A stretch of DNA of 57,646 bases from Accumulibacter sp. (GCA_017302455.1 JAFLDO010000032.1:1-57646); one strand, 5' to 3'. Numbered from the stretch's first letter, positions 6,308 to 16,745 are shown. The notes: generated by a model from the letters alone, not told the origin. Made by a program: numbers and translations.

Positions 6308-7537
6308 ATGAGTGACATCAAGAAAGCCGTACTCGCCTATTCGGGCGGTCTCGACACTTCAGTGATCCTGAAGTGGCTGCAGGATACCTATGGCTGCGAA
6401 GTGGTGACCTTCACCGCCGACCTCGGCCAGGGCGACGAACTCGAGGCGGCGCGTCCGAAAGCGCTGCAGTTCGGGATCGCGCCGGAGAACATCTACATCG
6501 AGGACTTGCGCGAGGAGTTCGTGCGCGATTACGTCTTTCCGATGTTCCGTGCCAACACCGTGTACGAGGGCGAATATCTGCTCGGCACCTCGATCGCCCG
6601 GCCGCTGATCGCCAAGCGGATGATCGAGATCGCCAACCTGACCGGCGCCGAGGCGATCGCGCATGGCGCGACCGGCAAAGGCAACGATCAGGTTCGCTTC
6701 GAACTCGGCGCCTACGCGTTGCGCCCGGACATCAGGATCATCGCGCCGTGGCGCGAGTGGGACCTGCTGTCACGCGAGAAACTGCTCGCCTACGCCGAGC
6801 GCCACGGCATCCCGGTCGAAATGAAGCACCGGCAGGGCGGCTCGCCGTATTCGATGGATGCCAACCTGTTGCACATCAGCTACGAAGGCCGCCACCTCGA
6901 GGATCCAGCGGCCGAAGCCGAGGAGTCGATGTGGCGCTGGACGGTGTCGCCGGAAGCGGCGCCGGATGCCGCCGAGTACCTCGACCTCGAGTTCGCCAGG
7001 GGCGACCTGGTGGCGATCAACGGCAAGCGCCTGCCGGCCGACGCGCTGCTGGCGCTGCTCAACCAGCTCGGCGGCAAGCACGGTGTCGGCCGCATCGACC
7101 TGGTCGAGAACCGCTACGTCGGCATGAAGTCGCGCGGCTGCTACGAGACGCCGGGCGGCACCATCCTGCTGCCGGCGCACCGCGCGATCGAGTCGATCAC
7201 CCTCGACCGCGAAGTCGCGCACCTGAAGGACGACCTGATGCCGCGCTACGCCAGCCTGATCTACAACGGCTACTGGTGGAGCCCGGAGCGCCTGGCGCTG
7301 CAGACGCTGATCGACCACACGCAGCAAGCGGTGAACGGTTGGGTGCGGGTCAAGCTCTACAAGGGCAACGTCATCGTCGTCGGCCGCGATTCGAAGACCG
7401 ATTCGCTGTTCGACTCGACGATCGCCACCTTCGAGGACGATGCCGGCGCCTACGACCATAAGGACGCCGGTGGCTTCATCAAGCTGAACGCGTTGCGCAT
7501 GCGTATCGCGGCCAATCTGGCGAGCCGCAGGAGCTGA
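6308..7537 (+). CDS. argG: Argininosuccinate synthase
   Basis: A 409-residue enzyme that adenylates citrulline and condenses it with aspartate. The ATP-binding SGGLDTS is at residues 12-18 ([15 protein letters not shown]). [13 protein letters not shown] and the [16 protein letters not shown] substrate region are intact. Length is normal for the ~400-residue class. RBS-like AGGAATAA precedes the ATG. It closes the arginine operon; argH is not in the window. Confidence 0.97.
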   Translation: MSDIKKAVLAYSGGLDTSVILKWLQDTYGCEVVTFTADLGQGDELEAARPKALQFGIAPENIYIEDLREEFVRDYVFPMFRANTVYEGEYLLGTSIARPLIAKRMIEIANLTGAEAIAHGATGKGNDQVRFELGAYALRPDIRIIAPWREWDLLSREKLLAYAERHGIPVEMKHRQGGSPYSMDANLLHISYEGRHLEDPAAEAEESMWRWTVSPEAAPDAAEYLDLEFARGDLVAINGKRLPADALLALLNQLGGKHGVGRIDLVENRYVGMKSRGCYETPGGTILLPAHRAIESITLDREVAHLKDDLMPRYASLIYNGYWWSPERLALQTLIDHTQQAVNGWVRVKLYKGNVIVVGRDSKTDSLFDSTIATFEDDAGAYDHKDAGGFIKLNALRMRIAANLASRRS

Positions 7538-7555
7538 TCCGGGGAGGATCCGTCG

Positions 7556-7765
7556 ATGTTCGGGCTGACGGAAGAGCAGATTTCGGACTTTGGCATGACC
7601 TTCGGGATCGGTGCCTTCATGCTCTTCATGCTGTTCATCATCGGCGAGATCGCCTGGAAGTCGAAAGCCGGCAGGACCGGGACGATCGTGCTGTTCTTCG
7701 TGCTGTCCTTCGGCATGATCGGTTTCATTACCAAGACGATCCTCGAGAAATTCTGGAGAATGTGA
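7556..7765 (+). CDS. DUF2788 small inner-membrane protein
   Basis: A 69-residue protein with two predicted membrane helices (about 13-31, [21 protein letters not shown], and 42-61, [20 protein letters not shown]) joined by a basic loop WKSKAGRTG, which places the loop in the cytoplasm. This matches the DUF2788 family of betaproteobacteria, whose function is unknown. GGGGAGGATCC gives a strong RBS. Its stop overlaps the region just before ppnP, so the two are probably co-transcribed, perhaps with argG. Confidence 0.8.
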   Translation: MFGLTEEQISDFGMTFGIGAFMLFMLFIIGEIAWKSKAGRTGTIVLFFVLSFGMIGFITKTILEKFWRM

Positions 7766-7767
7766 AG

Positions 7768-8079
7768 ATGTCGCAATTCGACAATGTCAGCGTCGTCAAG
7801 CAGGCCAATGTCTACTTCGACGGCAAGTGTGTCAGCCATACGGTTTTCCTTGCCGACGGTACGCGCAAGACTGTCGGCGTCATCCTGCCATCGACGCTGA
7901 CCTTCAACACCGGCGCTCCCGAAGTCATGGAAGGGGTCGGCGGCGCCTGCCGTGTTCGTCTTCAGGGCGAGGGCCAGTGGCGGGACTACGCGGCCGGCGA
8001 GTCCTTTGCCGTGCCGGGCGATTCGGCGTTCGAAATCGCCTGCGACGAGCCCTATCACTACGTCTGCCACTTCGCCTAG
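7768..8079 (+). CDS. ppnP: Pyrimidine/purine nucleoside phosphorylase (PpnP/YaiE, cupin fold)
   Basis: A 103-residue single-domain cupin of the former DUF1255 family, which phosphorolyses a range of nucleosides to base and ribose-1-phosphate. Recognised by [41 protein letters not shown], the [19 protein letters not shown] turn and the terminal [11 protein letters not shown] 7768 is preferred over an in-frame GTG at 7762 because family N-termini are short; GGAG lies upstream. It begins 3 bases after the DUF2788 gene. Confidence 0.85.
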   Translation: MSQFDNVSVVKQANVYFDGKCVSHTVFLADGTRKTVGVILPSTLTFNTGAPEVMEGVGGACRVRLQGEGQWRDYAAGESFAVPGDSAFEIACDEPYHYVCHFA

Positions 8080-8154
8080 GGCGAGCGGCGGGGCGCCCGC
8101 CGCTGCCGCCTGAAACCGCCCATTGACCATCAGAAACCACCGAACGGACGCCGC

Positions 8155-8649
8155 ATGCCTTCATTCGATTTTTCTTCAGAAGCCGACATGGCTGCACTGA
8201 CCAATGCGATCGACGTCACGCGTCGGGCCATCGACAATCGCTACGACTTCAAGGCAACCAGTGCCAAGGTCGAGTTGAACGAAAAGGACAAGCTGATCAC
8301 GCTGCACGGGGACTCCGACTTCCAGCTCGACCAGATCAAGGATCTGCTGTTTCCGGCGATGGAGAAGAAGGAGAAGGAGAGCACCAAGCGGCTCGACAGC
8401 CAGCCGGTGCAGCGGGTCTCGGGCAACAAGGTCAAGCAGGATCTGAAGATCAAGGTCGGCATCGAGTCGGAACTGGCGAAGAAGATCGTCAAGCTGATCA
8501 AGGATTCGAAACTCAAGGTGCAGGCGTCGATCCAGGGCGATGCGGTGCGCGTCAGCGGTGCCAAGCGCGATGAGCTGCAGGCCTGCATCGCACTGGTCAC
8601 CAAGGAGATTACGGACTTTCCGATCAAGTACGGAAACTTCCGCGATTGA
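8155..8649 (+). CDS. yajQ: YajQ family nucleotide-binding protein
   Basis: A 164-residue protein of the normal family length. It starts MPSFDFSSEADMAALTNAID and contains NRYDFKATSA, the VKQDLKIKVGIESELAKKIVKLIKDSKLKVQASIQGD core and the ending TDFPIKYGNFRD. The fold is two ferredoxin-like domains. Xanthomonas and Pseudomonas members bind cyclic di-GMP and act with a transcription factor; whether this one does is not visible from sequence. Monocistronic spacing on both sides. Confidence 0.93.
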   Translation: MPSFDFSSEADMAALTNAIDVTRRAIDNRYDFKATSAKVELNEKDKLITLHGDSDFQLDQIKDLLFPAMEKKEKESTKRLDSQPVQRVSGNKVKQDLKIKVGIESELAKKIVKLIKDSKLKVQASIQGDAVRVSGAKRDELQACIALVTKEITDFPIKYGNFRD

Positions 8650-8877
8650 TCGACGGGGCGGGCGAGACCCTGTGCCAACGCGCCTTTCCCTTGCTGCAGT
8701 GCGAGATGCTGTGCTAGCGTATGCGGTTGATGTTTACGAGGAGCACCCTGTGCCGCGTCGAGAAAAGTGGCCAGCCGTTGATTGCCTGGCGGCGATTGCC
8801 GGTCCTGCGAATGCGGGTCGTTCGCTCGCCGCCGGTACTTCGCGAGTACGGCAGCGATTGCTGCCGACGAGCGCCTG

Positions 8878-11800
8878 ATGCTCGATAAGCCTGCCAAGCA
8901 TTCCCCAGCCGAGGACAAGGCCGACCTCGGCGTCCTATCCTGGACTGAGGAACTGCGCCGGGTGGCCGTGGCGGTCAGCAAGAAGGACCGTCGCCCCGCC
9001 GCTTCCCGCCAACAGCTTTTCTACCTGCTGCACTGGACTCCCGATGCCCGGGGTTTCGGGATCAGCGTGCACAAGGGCCGTGACCCGGAGAGCGCCGATG
9101 CCTTGTGGGCCATCGATCGCGCGCTGAGCAAGCCGCCGCGCTTTGTCGGCGACGAGGATCGGCCGATCCTCCGCCTGCTGTGGGCGGAACGTTCCTTCGA
9201 CAGCGGGTTGCGCGCTTTCGGGCTCGGGCCCCGGCACGGCGGCGAGGTACTCGATCTGATGGCGCAGACCGGTCGGCTGTGCCGCAAGGACGACTTTTCG
9301 GTGCTGACGCTCGCCGAGGCGCGCCCGGCGACGCTCGGCTGGCAGCTCAATGCCGACGGACGACGCATCCCCTTGCTCAAGCCCGAGCCTCCCGCGAAGC
9401 TGATCATTCCTCTGCTGGCGCCGTGGTACCTCGATCTCGACAAGCGCCAGATCGGTCCACTACTGGTGCGCGGCAATCAGGCAGTCGTCGCGCGACTGTT
9501 CTCCCTGCCGCCGCTGTCGGCGACGGCGGCGGCGCTGGTTGGTGAAGCACTCGCGGAACCATCGGGAGAACTGCCCGGCGACCCGGAAAATGCCAGCGCC
9601 AGTATGCGCAGCCTGGAGGCCGATCTGGTGCCGGCGCTTCGCCTGGAGACGCTGAGTACGCACGGCAACCGTGCCTGGCGCGACTACTTGGCGAGCTACG
9701 GCGGCGGGCCTTTCGATATCGCCTTGCCGGTTTTCCGCTACGCGGACGTCGAATTGCGGCCCGACGACACGCACGATGTCGCAACTCTGACGACTGGCGA
9801 AATGGTTCGCATCGTCCGCGACAGCCAGCGGGAAGAGCGGTTGATGGACGAACTGGCCGCTGCCGGTATCGAGAAGATCCCGGGTTATGTGCTGCAGACC
9901 TTCGGCAAGCCGCCGGACAACGCCTACGGGCTGGCTTTCGAAGGCTGTTGGCCGGTGTTGATGCGCGAGTGTCTGGCGCGCCTGCGCGGCGCTGGCTGGC
10001 AGGTCGAGTTCTCCGCCGATTTTCGCCATCGCGTGCTCGAGGTGGAGTCGTGGGACGCTGACCTGGTCGAATCGGACGACGGCTGGTTCAGTCTCGACAT
10101 GGGCGTCATCGTCGAAGGCGAGCGCTTGCCGCTGGCGCCGCTGCTGGCAACGCTGTTCCGGCGTGACGGGCGGTGGCTGGATGCCGCCTTGCTGGCGCAG
10201 ATCGACGATGCCGAAACGATCGAGCTGGTGACTCCCTCGTGCCACCGTATTCGTGCGCCGGCGTGGCGTCTGAAGCCACTGGCAGGAACGCTGATCGATC
10301 TTTTCGATGGCTTCTCCGGCGGCACAGCCTTGCGTCTGTCGCGTTTCGATGCGCCCCGTCTGGCCGAGTTCAACGACAGCAGTCGCTGGCGCTTCCGGGG
10401 ACAAAGCGATGTCCAGGCGCTCGCCGAGCAGCTGACGGCGGCGCAGGGAATCAGCCACATCGCGCCCCCGCTTGGCCTCGGGCTCGAACTGCGCCACTAC
10501 CAGACCGAGGGGCTGGCCTGGCTGCAGTTCCTGCGCGAACAGAACCTGGCAGGGATTCTCGCCGACGACATGGGCCTCGGCAAGACGGCGCAGACGCTGG
10601 CGCATCTGCTGCTGGAGAAGGAAGCCGGGCGGCTCGATCGCCCGGCGTTGATCGTCTTGCCGACCTCGCTGATCTTCAACTGGAAGAACGAGGCGGCCCG
10701 CTTTGCCCCCGGCTTGTCGATCCTTTCGCTGCATGGTCCGGAGCGCAAGCGCCGTTTTGCCGAGATCGCCGGGCATGACGTGGTGCTGACCACCTACCCG
10801 CTGCTGTGGCGCGATGCCGCCGAGTTGACCCGGCACAGTTACCACCTGCTGATCCTCGACGAAGCGCAGACGGTCAAGAACGCGCGCAGCCAGGGTGCTG
10901 AAGTGGTGCGCAAGATTACCGCCCGGCATCGCCTCTGCCTGACCGGTACGCCGCTGGAGAATCACCTCGGCGAGCTGTGGAGTCAGTTCGATTTCCTGCT
11001 GCCCGGCTTTCTCGGCAGCAACCAGAGCTTCACCAAGCACTGGCGGACGCCGATCGAGAAACAGGGCGATGCGCAACGTCGTGACTTGCTCGCCCGCCGG
11101 GTTCGCCCGTTCATCCTGCGCCGCAAGAAGGAAGAGGTGGCACGCGAGTTGCCGCCGAAGACGATCATCGTGCGCAAGGTCGAACTCGCCGGGAGCCAGC
11201 GCGACCTGTACGAAACGGTGCGCGTGGCAATGGACGAGAAAGTCCGTGAGGAGATCGCCAACAAGGGCTTCAACCGCAGCCAGATCGTCATTCTCGATGC
11301 CCTTCTGAAGCTGCGCCAGGTGTGCTGCGACCCGCGCCTGGTCAAGGCCAGGTCCGCCCAGAAGGTCAAGGAGCGGGCCAAGCTCGATCTGTTGATGACG
11401 ATGTTGCCGGAGCAGGTGGAGGAGGGCCGGCGCATTCTCCTGTTTTCGCAGTTCACCAGCATGCTGGCGCTGATCGAGAAGGAGCTGAAGCTTGCCGGCA
11501 TCGACTACGTCATCCTCACCGGCGACACCCGCGATCGCGAAGCGCAGGTTCGCCGCTTTCAGGCGTGCGAAGTGCCGGTCTTCCTGATCAGCCTGAAAAC
11601 TGGCGGCGTCGGCCTGAATCTGACCGCCGCCGATACGGTGATCCACTACGACCCGTGGTGGAACCCGGCTGCCGAAAACCAGGCTACCGATCGTGCGCAT
11701 CGTCTCGGCCAGGACAAGCCCGTCTTCGTCTACAAGCTGATCGTCGCCGGCAGCATCGAGGAAAAGATCCTGGCTCTGCAGGAGCGCAAGGCTGAACTGG

Positions 11801-11889
11801 CCGCACACATTCTCTCGGAAGACCGTGGCGTCGATGCCAAGTTCGGTCGTGACGACATCGCGGCACTTTTCGCGCCGCTTCCCGACTGA
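8878..11889 (+). CDS. SNF2-family DEAD/DEAH helicase-like ATPase
   Basis: About 1003 residues from ATG 8878 (MLDKPAKHSPAEDKADLG); the frame is open back to 8782 but without family resemblance. The C-terminal half is a complete SNF2 motor: Walker A DDMGLGKTAQTLAHL, DEAQ box LILDEAQTVKNARSQ, LTGTPLENHLGELWSQFDFL, LFSQFTSMLALIEKEL, then GGVGLNLTAADTVIHYDPW and the arginine-finger region ATDRAHRLGQ. The N-terminal ~500 residues are the poorly characterised domain seen in bacterial SNF2 proteins. Many relatives begin with a CxC...CxH SWIM zinc finger, which I do not see. Probably a DNA translocase in transcription or repair; substrate unknown. Bases 8650-8877 before it hold no recognisable gene. 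Confidence 0.9.
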   Translation: MLDKPAKHSPAEDKADLGVLSWTEELRRVAVAVSKKDRRPAASRQQLFYLLHWTPDARGFGISVHKGRDPESADALWAIDRALSKPPRFVGDEDRPILRLLWAERSFDSGLRAFGLGPRHGGEVLDLMAQTGRLCRKDDFSVLTLAEARPATLGWQLNADGRRIPLLKPEPPAKLIIPLLAPWYLDLDKRQIGPLLVRGNQAVVARLFSLPPLSATAAALVGEALAEPSGELPGDPENASASMRSLEADLVPALRLETLSTHGNRAWRDYLASYGGGPFDIALPVFRYADVELRPDDTHDVATLTTGEMVRIVRDSQREERLMDELAAAGIEKIPGYVLQTFGKPPDNAYGLAFEGCWPVLMRECLARLRGAGWQVEFSADFRHRVLEVESWDADLVESDDGWFSLDMGVIVEGERLPLAPLLATLFRRDGRWLDAALLAQIDDAETIELVTPSCHRIRAPAWRLKPLAGTLIDLFDGFSGGTALRLSRFDAPRLAEFNDSSRWRFRGQSDVQALAEQLTAAQGISHIAPPLGLGLELRHYQTEGLAWLQFLREQNLAGILADDMGLGKTAQTLAHLLLEKEAGRLDRPALIVLPTSLIFNWKNEAARFAPGLSILSLHGPERKRRFAEIAGHDVVLTTYPLLWRDAAELTRHSYHLLILDEAQTVKNARSQGAEVVRKITARHRLCLTGTPLENHLGELWSQFDFLLPGFLGSNQSFTKHWRTPIEKQGDAQRRDLLARRVRPFILRRKKEEVARELPPKTIIVRKVELAGSQRDLYETVRVAMDEKVREEIANKGFNRSQIVILDALLKLRQVCCDPRLVKARSAQKVKERAKLDLLMTMLPEQVEEGRRILLFSQFTSMLALIEKELKLAGIDYVILTGDTRDREAQVRRFQACEVPVFLISLKTGGVGLNLTAADTVIHYDPWWNPAAENQATDRAHRLGQDKPVFVYKLIVAGSIEEKILALQERKAELAAHILSEDRGVDAKFGRDDIAALFAPLPD

Positions 11890-12064
11890 ATCGCTCGGCC
11901 GTCGGCGATTCGTTGGCAGCGGTTGTCGCGGCTTGGTGACGGTCAGCCGAAGTGACGCCTTAAGCCTGGTTTAACCGGGCAGGCGCACGATCAAATGTCA
12001 TGCCATCGAGAAGCGATGGGCGACGAGCCCGCGCCGGCGCTGCCCAGGGCAGCCGCGGCCACGA

Positions 12065-12070
12065 TAGAAT
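12065..12070 (+). promoter_or_regulatory. Candidate -10 box for the CDF transporter
   Basis: TAGAAT (in GATAGAATATTG) lies 30 bases before ATG 12101. The same GATAGAAT occurs before rlmD (13423-13428). No convincing -35 is visible. Confidence 0.4.
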
Positions 12071-12100
12071 ATTGCCCCCTGCGGAAAATGACGAACGACC

Positions 12101-13291
12101 ATGAGCGCTTACAAGGATGTCCCCGCCGTCTCTTTCGACGACCCGGCACGGCACGGCATGACCCAGCGGTGTACCTGGATCAGCGTGGTAGTCAATGTCT
12201 TCCTGACCGCTGCGCAGGTGGTCGCCGGCATCCTTGCGCATTCGCAGGGCCTGATCGCCGACGGACTGCATTCGCTTTCCGATCTCGTCTGTGACTTCCT
12301 GGTTCTTTTCGCCGCCCATCACAGCAAGGATCCGGCCGACGAGAGGCATCCCTACGGCCACGCCCGCGTCGAGACGGCGGCATCGTTTGCCCTCGGAGCG
12401 ATTCTCGCGGCGACCGGTACCGCCATCATCTGGGGTGCCGGGATGAAACTGCACAGTCTCGACGAGTTGCCGCCGGTGGCGCCGCTGGCCCTGTGGACGG
12501 CGATCCTGGCGCTGGCCGCGAAAGAGGGGCTGTTCCGCTACATGCTGCGGGTCGGCGAGCGCCTGCGCTCGCCGATGCTGATCGCCAACGCCTGGCATGC
12601 GCGCTCCGACGCCGCTTCCTCGCTCGTCGTTGCCGTGGGTATCGTCGGCAACCTGATGGGCTTCAATTTTGCGGACTCCGTCGCCGCGATCATCGTCGGC
12701 TTCATGATCGTCCGCATGGGCGTGGTTTTCTCGTGGGAGGCGATTCTCGAGTTGATCGATACGGGCTTGTCGGTCGAGGAAGTCGATGGTATCCGTCAGG
12801 TGATCATCGACACCCCCGGGGTGGGCAGCCTGCATGAATTGCGTACCCGTCGTATGGCACATCGCTCGCTGGTCGATGCGCACGTCTGCGTTGACCCGCG
12901 GATCAGCGTTTCCGAAGGGCACCGCATTGCCGAGATGACCCGCAAGCGGGTGCTCGACAGCCATCCGACGGTATCCGACGTGCTGGTGCACGTTGACGTC
13001 GAGGACGATCTGGACCATGACAGCAGCAGTCAGAGCATGCCCGATCGCGCCGAGCTGATGGGCGATCTGGCGCCGGTGCTCGCCGGACTGCCGGAGCCGC
13101 AGCGTGTGGTCCTGCACTACCTCAACGGCCGGGTCGAGGCCGAGGTGTATCTGCCGCACGAGGCACTCGCCGACCGCGCCGCGCTCGGCAAGGCCGAGCG
13201 CGAGTTTGCCAGGCGCCTGGCGACGCATCCGCAGCTTGCGGCGCTGTCGATCAATTTCCGCCGGCGGGTTGTTCCTGCCGAGGGCGGCTGA
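12101..13291 (+). CDS. Cation diffusion facilitator family metal exporter
   Basis: A 396-residue inner-membrane protein. About six membrane helices in the first 215 residues include the paired metal-site motifs DGLHSLSD (54-61, H57 and D61) and HARSDAASS in TM5, the His/Asp arrangement typical of Zn/Cd/Mn/Fe exporting CDFs. The usual cytoplasmic ferredoxin-like domain follows (LRTRRMAHRSLVDAHVCVDP). Beyond the normal end (about 300) there is a further ~95-residue segment (DRAELMGDLAPVLAGLPEPQ onward) that looks like a second small alpha/beta domain. Specificity cannot be read from sequence. It stands alone, with -10-like TAGAAT 30 bases upstream. Confidence 0.9.
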   Translation: MSAYKDVPAVSFDDPARHGMTQRCTWISVVVNVFLTAAQVVAGILAHSQGLIADGLHSLSDLVCDFLVLFAAHHSKDPADERHPYGHARVETAASFALGAILAATGTAIIWGAGMKLHSLDELPPVAPLALWTAILALAAKEGLFRYMLRVGERLRSPMLIANAWHARSDAASSLVVAVGIVGNLMGFNFADSVAAIIVGFMIVRMGVVFSWEAILELIDTGLSVEEVDGIRQVIIDTPGVGSLHELRTRRMAHRSLVDAHVCVDPRISVSEGHRIAEMTRKRVLDSHPTVSDVLVHVDVEDDLDHDSSSQSMPDRAELMGDLAPVLAGLPEPQRVVLHYLNGRVEAEVYLPHEALADRAALGKAEREFARRLATHPQLAALSINFRRRVVPAEGG

Positions 13292-13422
13292 CGCTCGACG
13301 ACGGCCTGCCGAGCGGCCGCCTGCCAGCGGGATCGCGCGCGCAAGAATCCGGCTGTGCCGCTGCGACCGGCGCGCTCGTGGACGGTCGCGCTTCGTTTGG
13401 TGAGCGGAGCCGGCATTCAGGA

Positions 13423-13428
13423 TAGAAT
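13423..13428 (+). promoter_or_regulatory. Candidate -10 box for rlmD
   Basis: TAGAAT, 27 bases before the rlmD ATG; the -35 is not evident. Between 13292 and 13455 nothing else is seen. Confidence 0.4.
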
Positions 13429-13455
13429 CATGCGCTTTTTGGGCGGACGCCGCGC

Positions 13456-14769
13456 ATGCCAACTGGAATCATTGAGTCGCTGGACCACGAGGCGCGGGGA
13501 ATCACCCGCCTCGACGGCAAGACTGTCTTCGTTGAGGGTGCCTTGCCCGGCGAAACGGTCGAGTACGCCAGCTTTCGCCGCAAGCCGAGCTACGAACTGG
13601 CGCGAACGCTGCACGTTCTGAAACCCTCGGCGGAGCGTGTGGCGCCGCGCTGCCCGCATTTTGGCGTCTGCGGCGGTTGCAGCATGCAGCATCTCGATCC
13701 CCTGGCGCAGGTGGCCGCCAAACAACGTTTGCTCGAAGACAATCTGCGGCATATCGGCCGGATCACTGCCGAGCAATTGTATGCACCGATCTACGGTCAA
13801 CCGTGGGCCTACCGGTTTCGTGCCCGCCTGTCGGTCCGCTTCGTGGCAAAAAAGGGTGGCGTGCTCGTCGGCTTCCACGAAAAGAAGAGCAGCTACGTGG
13901 CCGACATGCGCCAGTGCGAGATTTTGCCAGCGCACTTGTCGGCGATGCTGCTGCCCTTGCGCGAGCTGATCGGCCGGATGAGCATCCGCGATCGTCTGCC
14001 GCAGATCGAGGTCGCCGTCGGTGAGCGGATGACGGCGCTGGTCCTGCGCATCCTGGAGTCGCTCGATGCCGCCGACGAGGTCTTGCTGCGCGATTTCGCC
14101 GACCGCCATCAGGTCGTCTTCTACCTGCAGCCGCAGGGACCGGCGACCGCCTACCGCTTTTGTCCGGTCGACGGGCCGCGCCTGTCGTACCTGCTGCCGG
14201 ATTTCGCCGTCGAGCATTTCTTTTCGCCGACGGAGTTCACGCAGGTGAATCACGCGATCAACCGCGTTCTGGTGCGCCGGGCGCTCAGCCTGCTCGACCC
14301 CCGGCCGGGTGAGCGCATCGCCGACATGTTCTGCGGGCTGGGCAACTTCACGCTACCGATTGCCCGCGCGGGGGCCAGTGTCGTCGGCATCGAGGGCAGC
14401 GCCGAACTGGTTGGCCGTGCTGCCGAGAATGCGACGGCGAATGGCCTGCACGACCGCGTCGAGTATCGTGTGGCGAACCTGTTCACGGCGACGACGGAGA
14501 GCATCGGCGCTCTCGGGCGCTTCGACAAGATGCTCATCGACCCGCCGCGCGAAGGCGCCCTGGAACTTGTCAAGTCGCTTGGTGCCGACGGTCCGGGCCG
14601 CATCGTCTACATCTCGTGCAGCCCGGCGACACTGGCGCGCGACGCGGCCATTCTGGTCAGTCAGAAGGGCTATCGCCTGCGCGGTGCCGGCGTGGTCAAC
14701 ATGTTCCCGAACACCTCGCACGTCGAGTCGATCGCCCTGTTCGAGCAGGACAACTGCTCAGGCCTGTGA
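13456..14769 (+). CDS. rlmD: 23S rRNA (uracil-1939-C5)-methyltransferase
   Basis: A 437-residue RumA/RlmD enzyme making m5U1939 in 23S rRNA. An N-terminal TRAM domain ([29 protein letters not shown]) is followed by an iron-sulfur cluster site C66, C72, C75 in [17 protein letters not shown] plus C154 in MRQCEIL. The C-terminal Rossmann methyltransferase has [15 protein letters not shown] (SAM), DPPREGALE and the catalytic cysteine in [12 protein letters not shown]. All expected residues are present and the length is typical. Confidence 0.95.
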   Translation: MPTGIIESLDHEARGITRLDGKTVFVEGALPGETVEYASFRRKPSYELARTLHVLKPSAERVAPRCPHFGVCGGCSMQHLDPLAQVAAKQRLLEDNLRHIGRITAEQLYAPIYGQPWAYRFRARLSVRFVAKKGGVLVGFHEKKSSYVADMRQCEILPAHLSAMLLPLRELIGRMSIRDRLPQIEVAVGERMTALVLRILESLDAADEVLLRDFADRHQVVFYLQPQGPATAYRFCPVDGPRLSYLLPDFAVEHFFSPTEFTQVNHAINRVLVRRALSLLDPRPGERIADMFCGLGNFTLPIARAGASVVGIEGSAELVGRAAENATANGLHDRVEYRVANLFTATTESIGALGRFDKMLIDPPREGALELVKSLGADGPGRIVYISCSPATLARDAAILVSQKGYRLRGAGVVNMFPNTSHVESIALFEQDNCSGL

Positions 14770-14820
14770 CAGAATGCCGGCGAGGGTTCTCGTTACGGTT
14801 GAAACACAGGGAGGTGTGCG

Positions 14821-15879
14821 ATGCATATGGCGGATGCACTACTGTCGCCGGCGGTGGGCGGCACATTGTGGGCGGTGTCGGCGGCTGGCATCGCCTATTG
14901 CGCGAGAAAGGTAAGGGACGATCTCGACGAGCGCAAGGTGCCGCTGATGGGTGTTCTCGGTGCCTTTCTCTTCGCCGCGCAGATGATCAACTTCAGCATT
15001 CCCGGCACCGGCTCGAGCGGTCATCTCGGGGGTGGGCTGTTGCTGGCGATTCTCCTCGGCCCGCACGCGGCCTTCCTGACGGTCGCCTCGGTTCTCGTCG
15101 TGCAGGCGCTGTTCTTTGCCGACGGCGGGCTGCTGGCGCTCGGCTGCAACATCTTCAATCTGGGCTTTCTCCCGGCCTTCGTCGCCTACCCGCTGGTCTA
15201 CCGCAGAATCGCCGGCGCGCGACCGGGCCCGCTGCGCCTGAGCGTGGCGACGATCGTCGCCGCCGTCGTCGGGCTGCAGCTCGGCGCCTTCGGCGTCGTT
15301 GTCGAGACGGTGGCGTCGGGAATCTCGTCGCTGCCGTTTTCCACATTCGTTCTCTTCATGCAGCCCGTTCATCTGGCGATCGGCATCGTCGAAGGTTTCG
15401 TCACGGCAGCGATCGTTGCGTTCGTCCATCGTGCCCGGCCCGAGCTGCTCGACGCTCTGCCGGCTAGCGCGGGCGCCCGGCCGCTGCGCGCGCTGCTGCT
15501 CGCCTTCCTGGCCGCCGCGGCAGTCACCGGTGGGGTGCTCTCATGGTTTGCGTCGAAAAACCCGGACGGTCTCGAATGGTCGATTGCCCGGGTCACCGGC
15601 GCCGACGCGTTGCCCGCGCCGGAGCAGGGTGTCCACGCGGCCCTCGCCGCTCTCCAGGAGAGGATCGCGGTGCTGCCGGATTACGCCTTCCGGAAGTCGG
15701 CAGAGGCAGCCAGTATCGCCACGGGCGACGAGGCCGGCGACGATCAGGAAAGCCGACTCGGCAGCAGTGTCTCGGGAATTGTCGGCGGTTCCGTCGCGCT
15801 GGTGCTTGCCTTCCTGATCGGCTTCTTGCTCAAGTGGCGGGTCCGAGCAGCAAGCGGGGGCGGCGGATCGCGACGATGA
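14821..15879 (+). CDS. cbiM: Cobalt/nickel ECF transporter substrate-binding subunit, CbiM-CbiN type fusion
   Basis: A 352-residue membrane protein. MHMADALLSPAVGG is the metal-coordinating N-terminus of CbiM/NikM S-components, followed by multiple helices, NFSIPGTGSSGHLGGG and GCNIFNLGFLPAFVAYPL. The C-terminus after about 235 has a membrane helix, the PDGLEWSI motif of CbiN/NikN and a final helix ending in KWRVR, so the accessory subunit is fused. It heads a three-gene transporter with cbiQ and cbiO. No complete cobalamin riboswitch is visible in the 51 bases before it, so cobalt versus nickel is undecided; cobS and cobC at 31.9-33.2 kb show that cobalamin is handled. Confidence 0.9.
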   Translation: MHMADALLSPAVGGTLWAVSAAGIAYCARKVRDDLDERKVPLMGVLGAFLFAAQMINFSIPGTGSSGHLGGGLLLAILLGPHAAFLTVASVLVVQALFFADGGLLALGCNIFNLGFLPAFVAYPLVYRRIAGARPGPLRLSVATIVAAVVGLQLGAFGVVVETVASGISSLPFSTFVLFMQPVHLAIGIVEGFVTAAIVAFVHRARPELLDALPASAGARPLRALLLAFLAAAAVTGGVLSWFASKNPDGLEWSIARVTGADALPAPEQGVHAALAALQERIAVLPDYAFRKSAEAASIATGDEAGDDQESRLGSSVSGIVGGSVALVLAFLIGFLLKWRVRAASGGGGSRR

Positions 15880-15935
15880 GCGGCCGGCAGGTGCCGCGCA
15901 GCGACGGTTCGCCGTCCCTGCCCTGAGCCCGACGC

Positions 15936-16745
15936 ATGGCGTCGATCGATTCGATTGCCGAGAATCTCCGTCACCTCGACGAGTTCGCGCGGGCCGATAC
16001 CGTCGTCCATCGCCTCGACCCGCGCGCCAAGGTGGTGGTGACGCTGGCCTTCGTCGTGATCGTCGCGTCTTTCGACAGGTATACGGTGGCGGCGCTGATG
16101 CCGTTTGCTGTCTTCCCGATCGCCCTCGCCGTACTCGGCGGGCTGCCCGCAGGCTATCTGGCGAAGAACGTCGCGCTGGCCATCCCCTTCGCTTTGCTGA
16201 TCGGTCTGTTCAACCCGTTTTTCGACCGCGAGGTGGTCTTCCACCTGGGCTCGCTGCCCGTGACCGCGGGCTGGATATCCTGTGCGTCGATTGCCGTCCG
16301 TGCCGTGTTGACGCTCGGCGCGGCGCTTGTTCTGGTCGCCCTGACCGGATTCCCGGCCGTTTGCGCGGCCCTCGAAGGGCTCGGCATGCCGCGCGTTTTC
16401 GCGGCACAAATGCAGTTCCTTCATCGCTATCTGTTTGTCCTGGTTGATGATGCGGCGCGCAGCACACGCGCCCTGGCGCTTCGCTCGGGTGGCAACGCTC
16501 CCCGGCCGACAACTGTCGCCTCGCTGCTCGGTCTTCTCCTGCTGCGAACCTGGCAGCGGGCAGAGCGGATCCACCTGGCGATGCTGGCCAGGGCCTATCA
16601 GGGCGAGTTGCACAGCCGGGAAACTTGGCGTTTCGCTGCTGCCGAGGTCGCCTTCGTCATCGGCTGGGTCAGCCTTTTCTGCATCTTGCGCTATTACGAC
16701 CTTACGCGGCTACTGGGTACGCTAGTCGCACGGGTGTTGCCGTGA
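15936..16745 (+). CDS. cbiQ: ECF transporter transmembrane (T) component CbiQ
   Basis: A 269-residue integral membrane subunit. HRLDPRAKVVVTLAFVVIVA is the standard CbiQ N-terminal coupling segment. Five to six helices follow, and two arginine-containing coupling helices are seen as LGMPRVFAAQMQFLHRYLFVL and LARAYQGE. It links the S-component to the CbiO ATPase. The stop codon overlaps the cbiO start (GTGA). Confidence 0.9.
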   Translation: MASIDSIAENLRHLDEFARADTVVHRLDPRAKVVVTLAFVVIVASFDRYTVAALMPFAVFPIALAVLGGLPAGYLAKNVALAIPFALLIGLFNPFFDREVVFHLGSLPVTAGWISCASIAVRAVLTLGAALVLVALTGFPAVCAALEGLGMPRVFAAQMQFLHRYLFVLVDDAARSTRALALRSGGNAPRPTTVASLLGLLLLRTWQRAERIHLAMLARAYQGELHSRETWRFAAAEVAFVIGWVSLFCILRYYDLTRLLGTLVARVLP

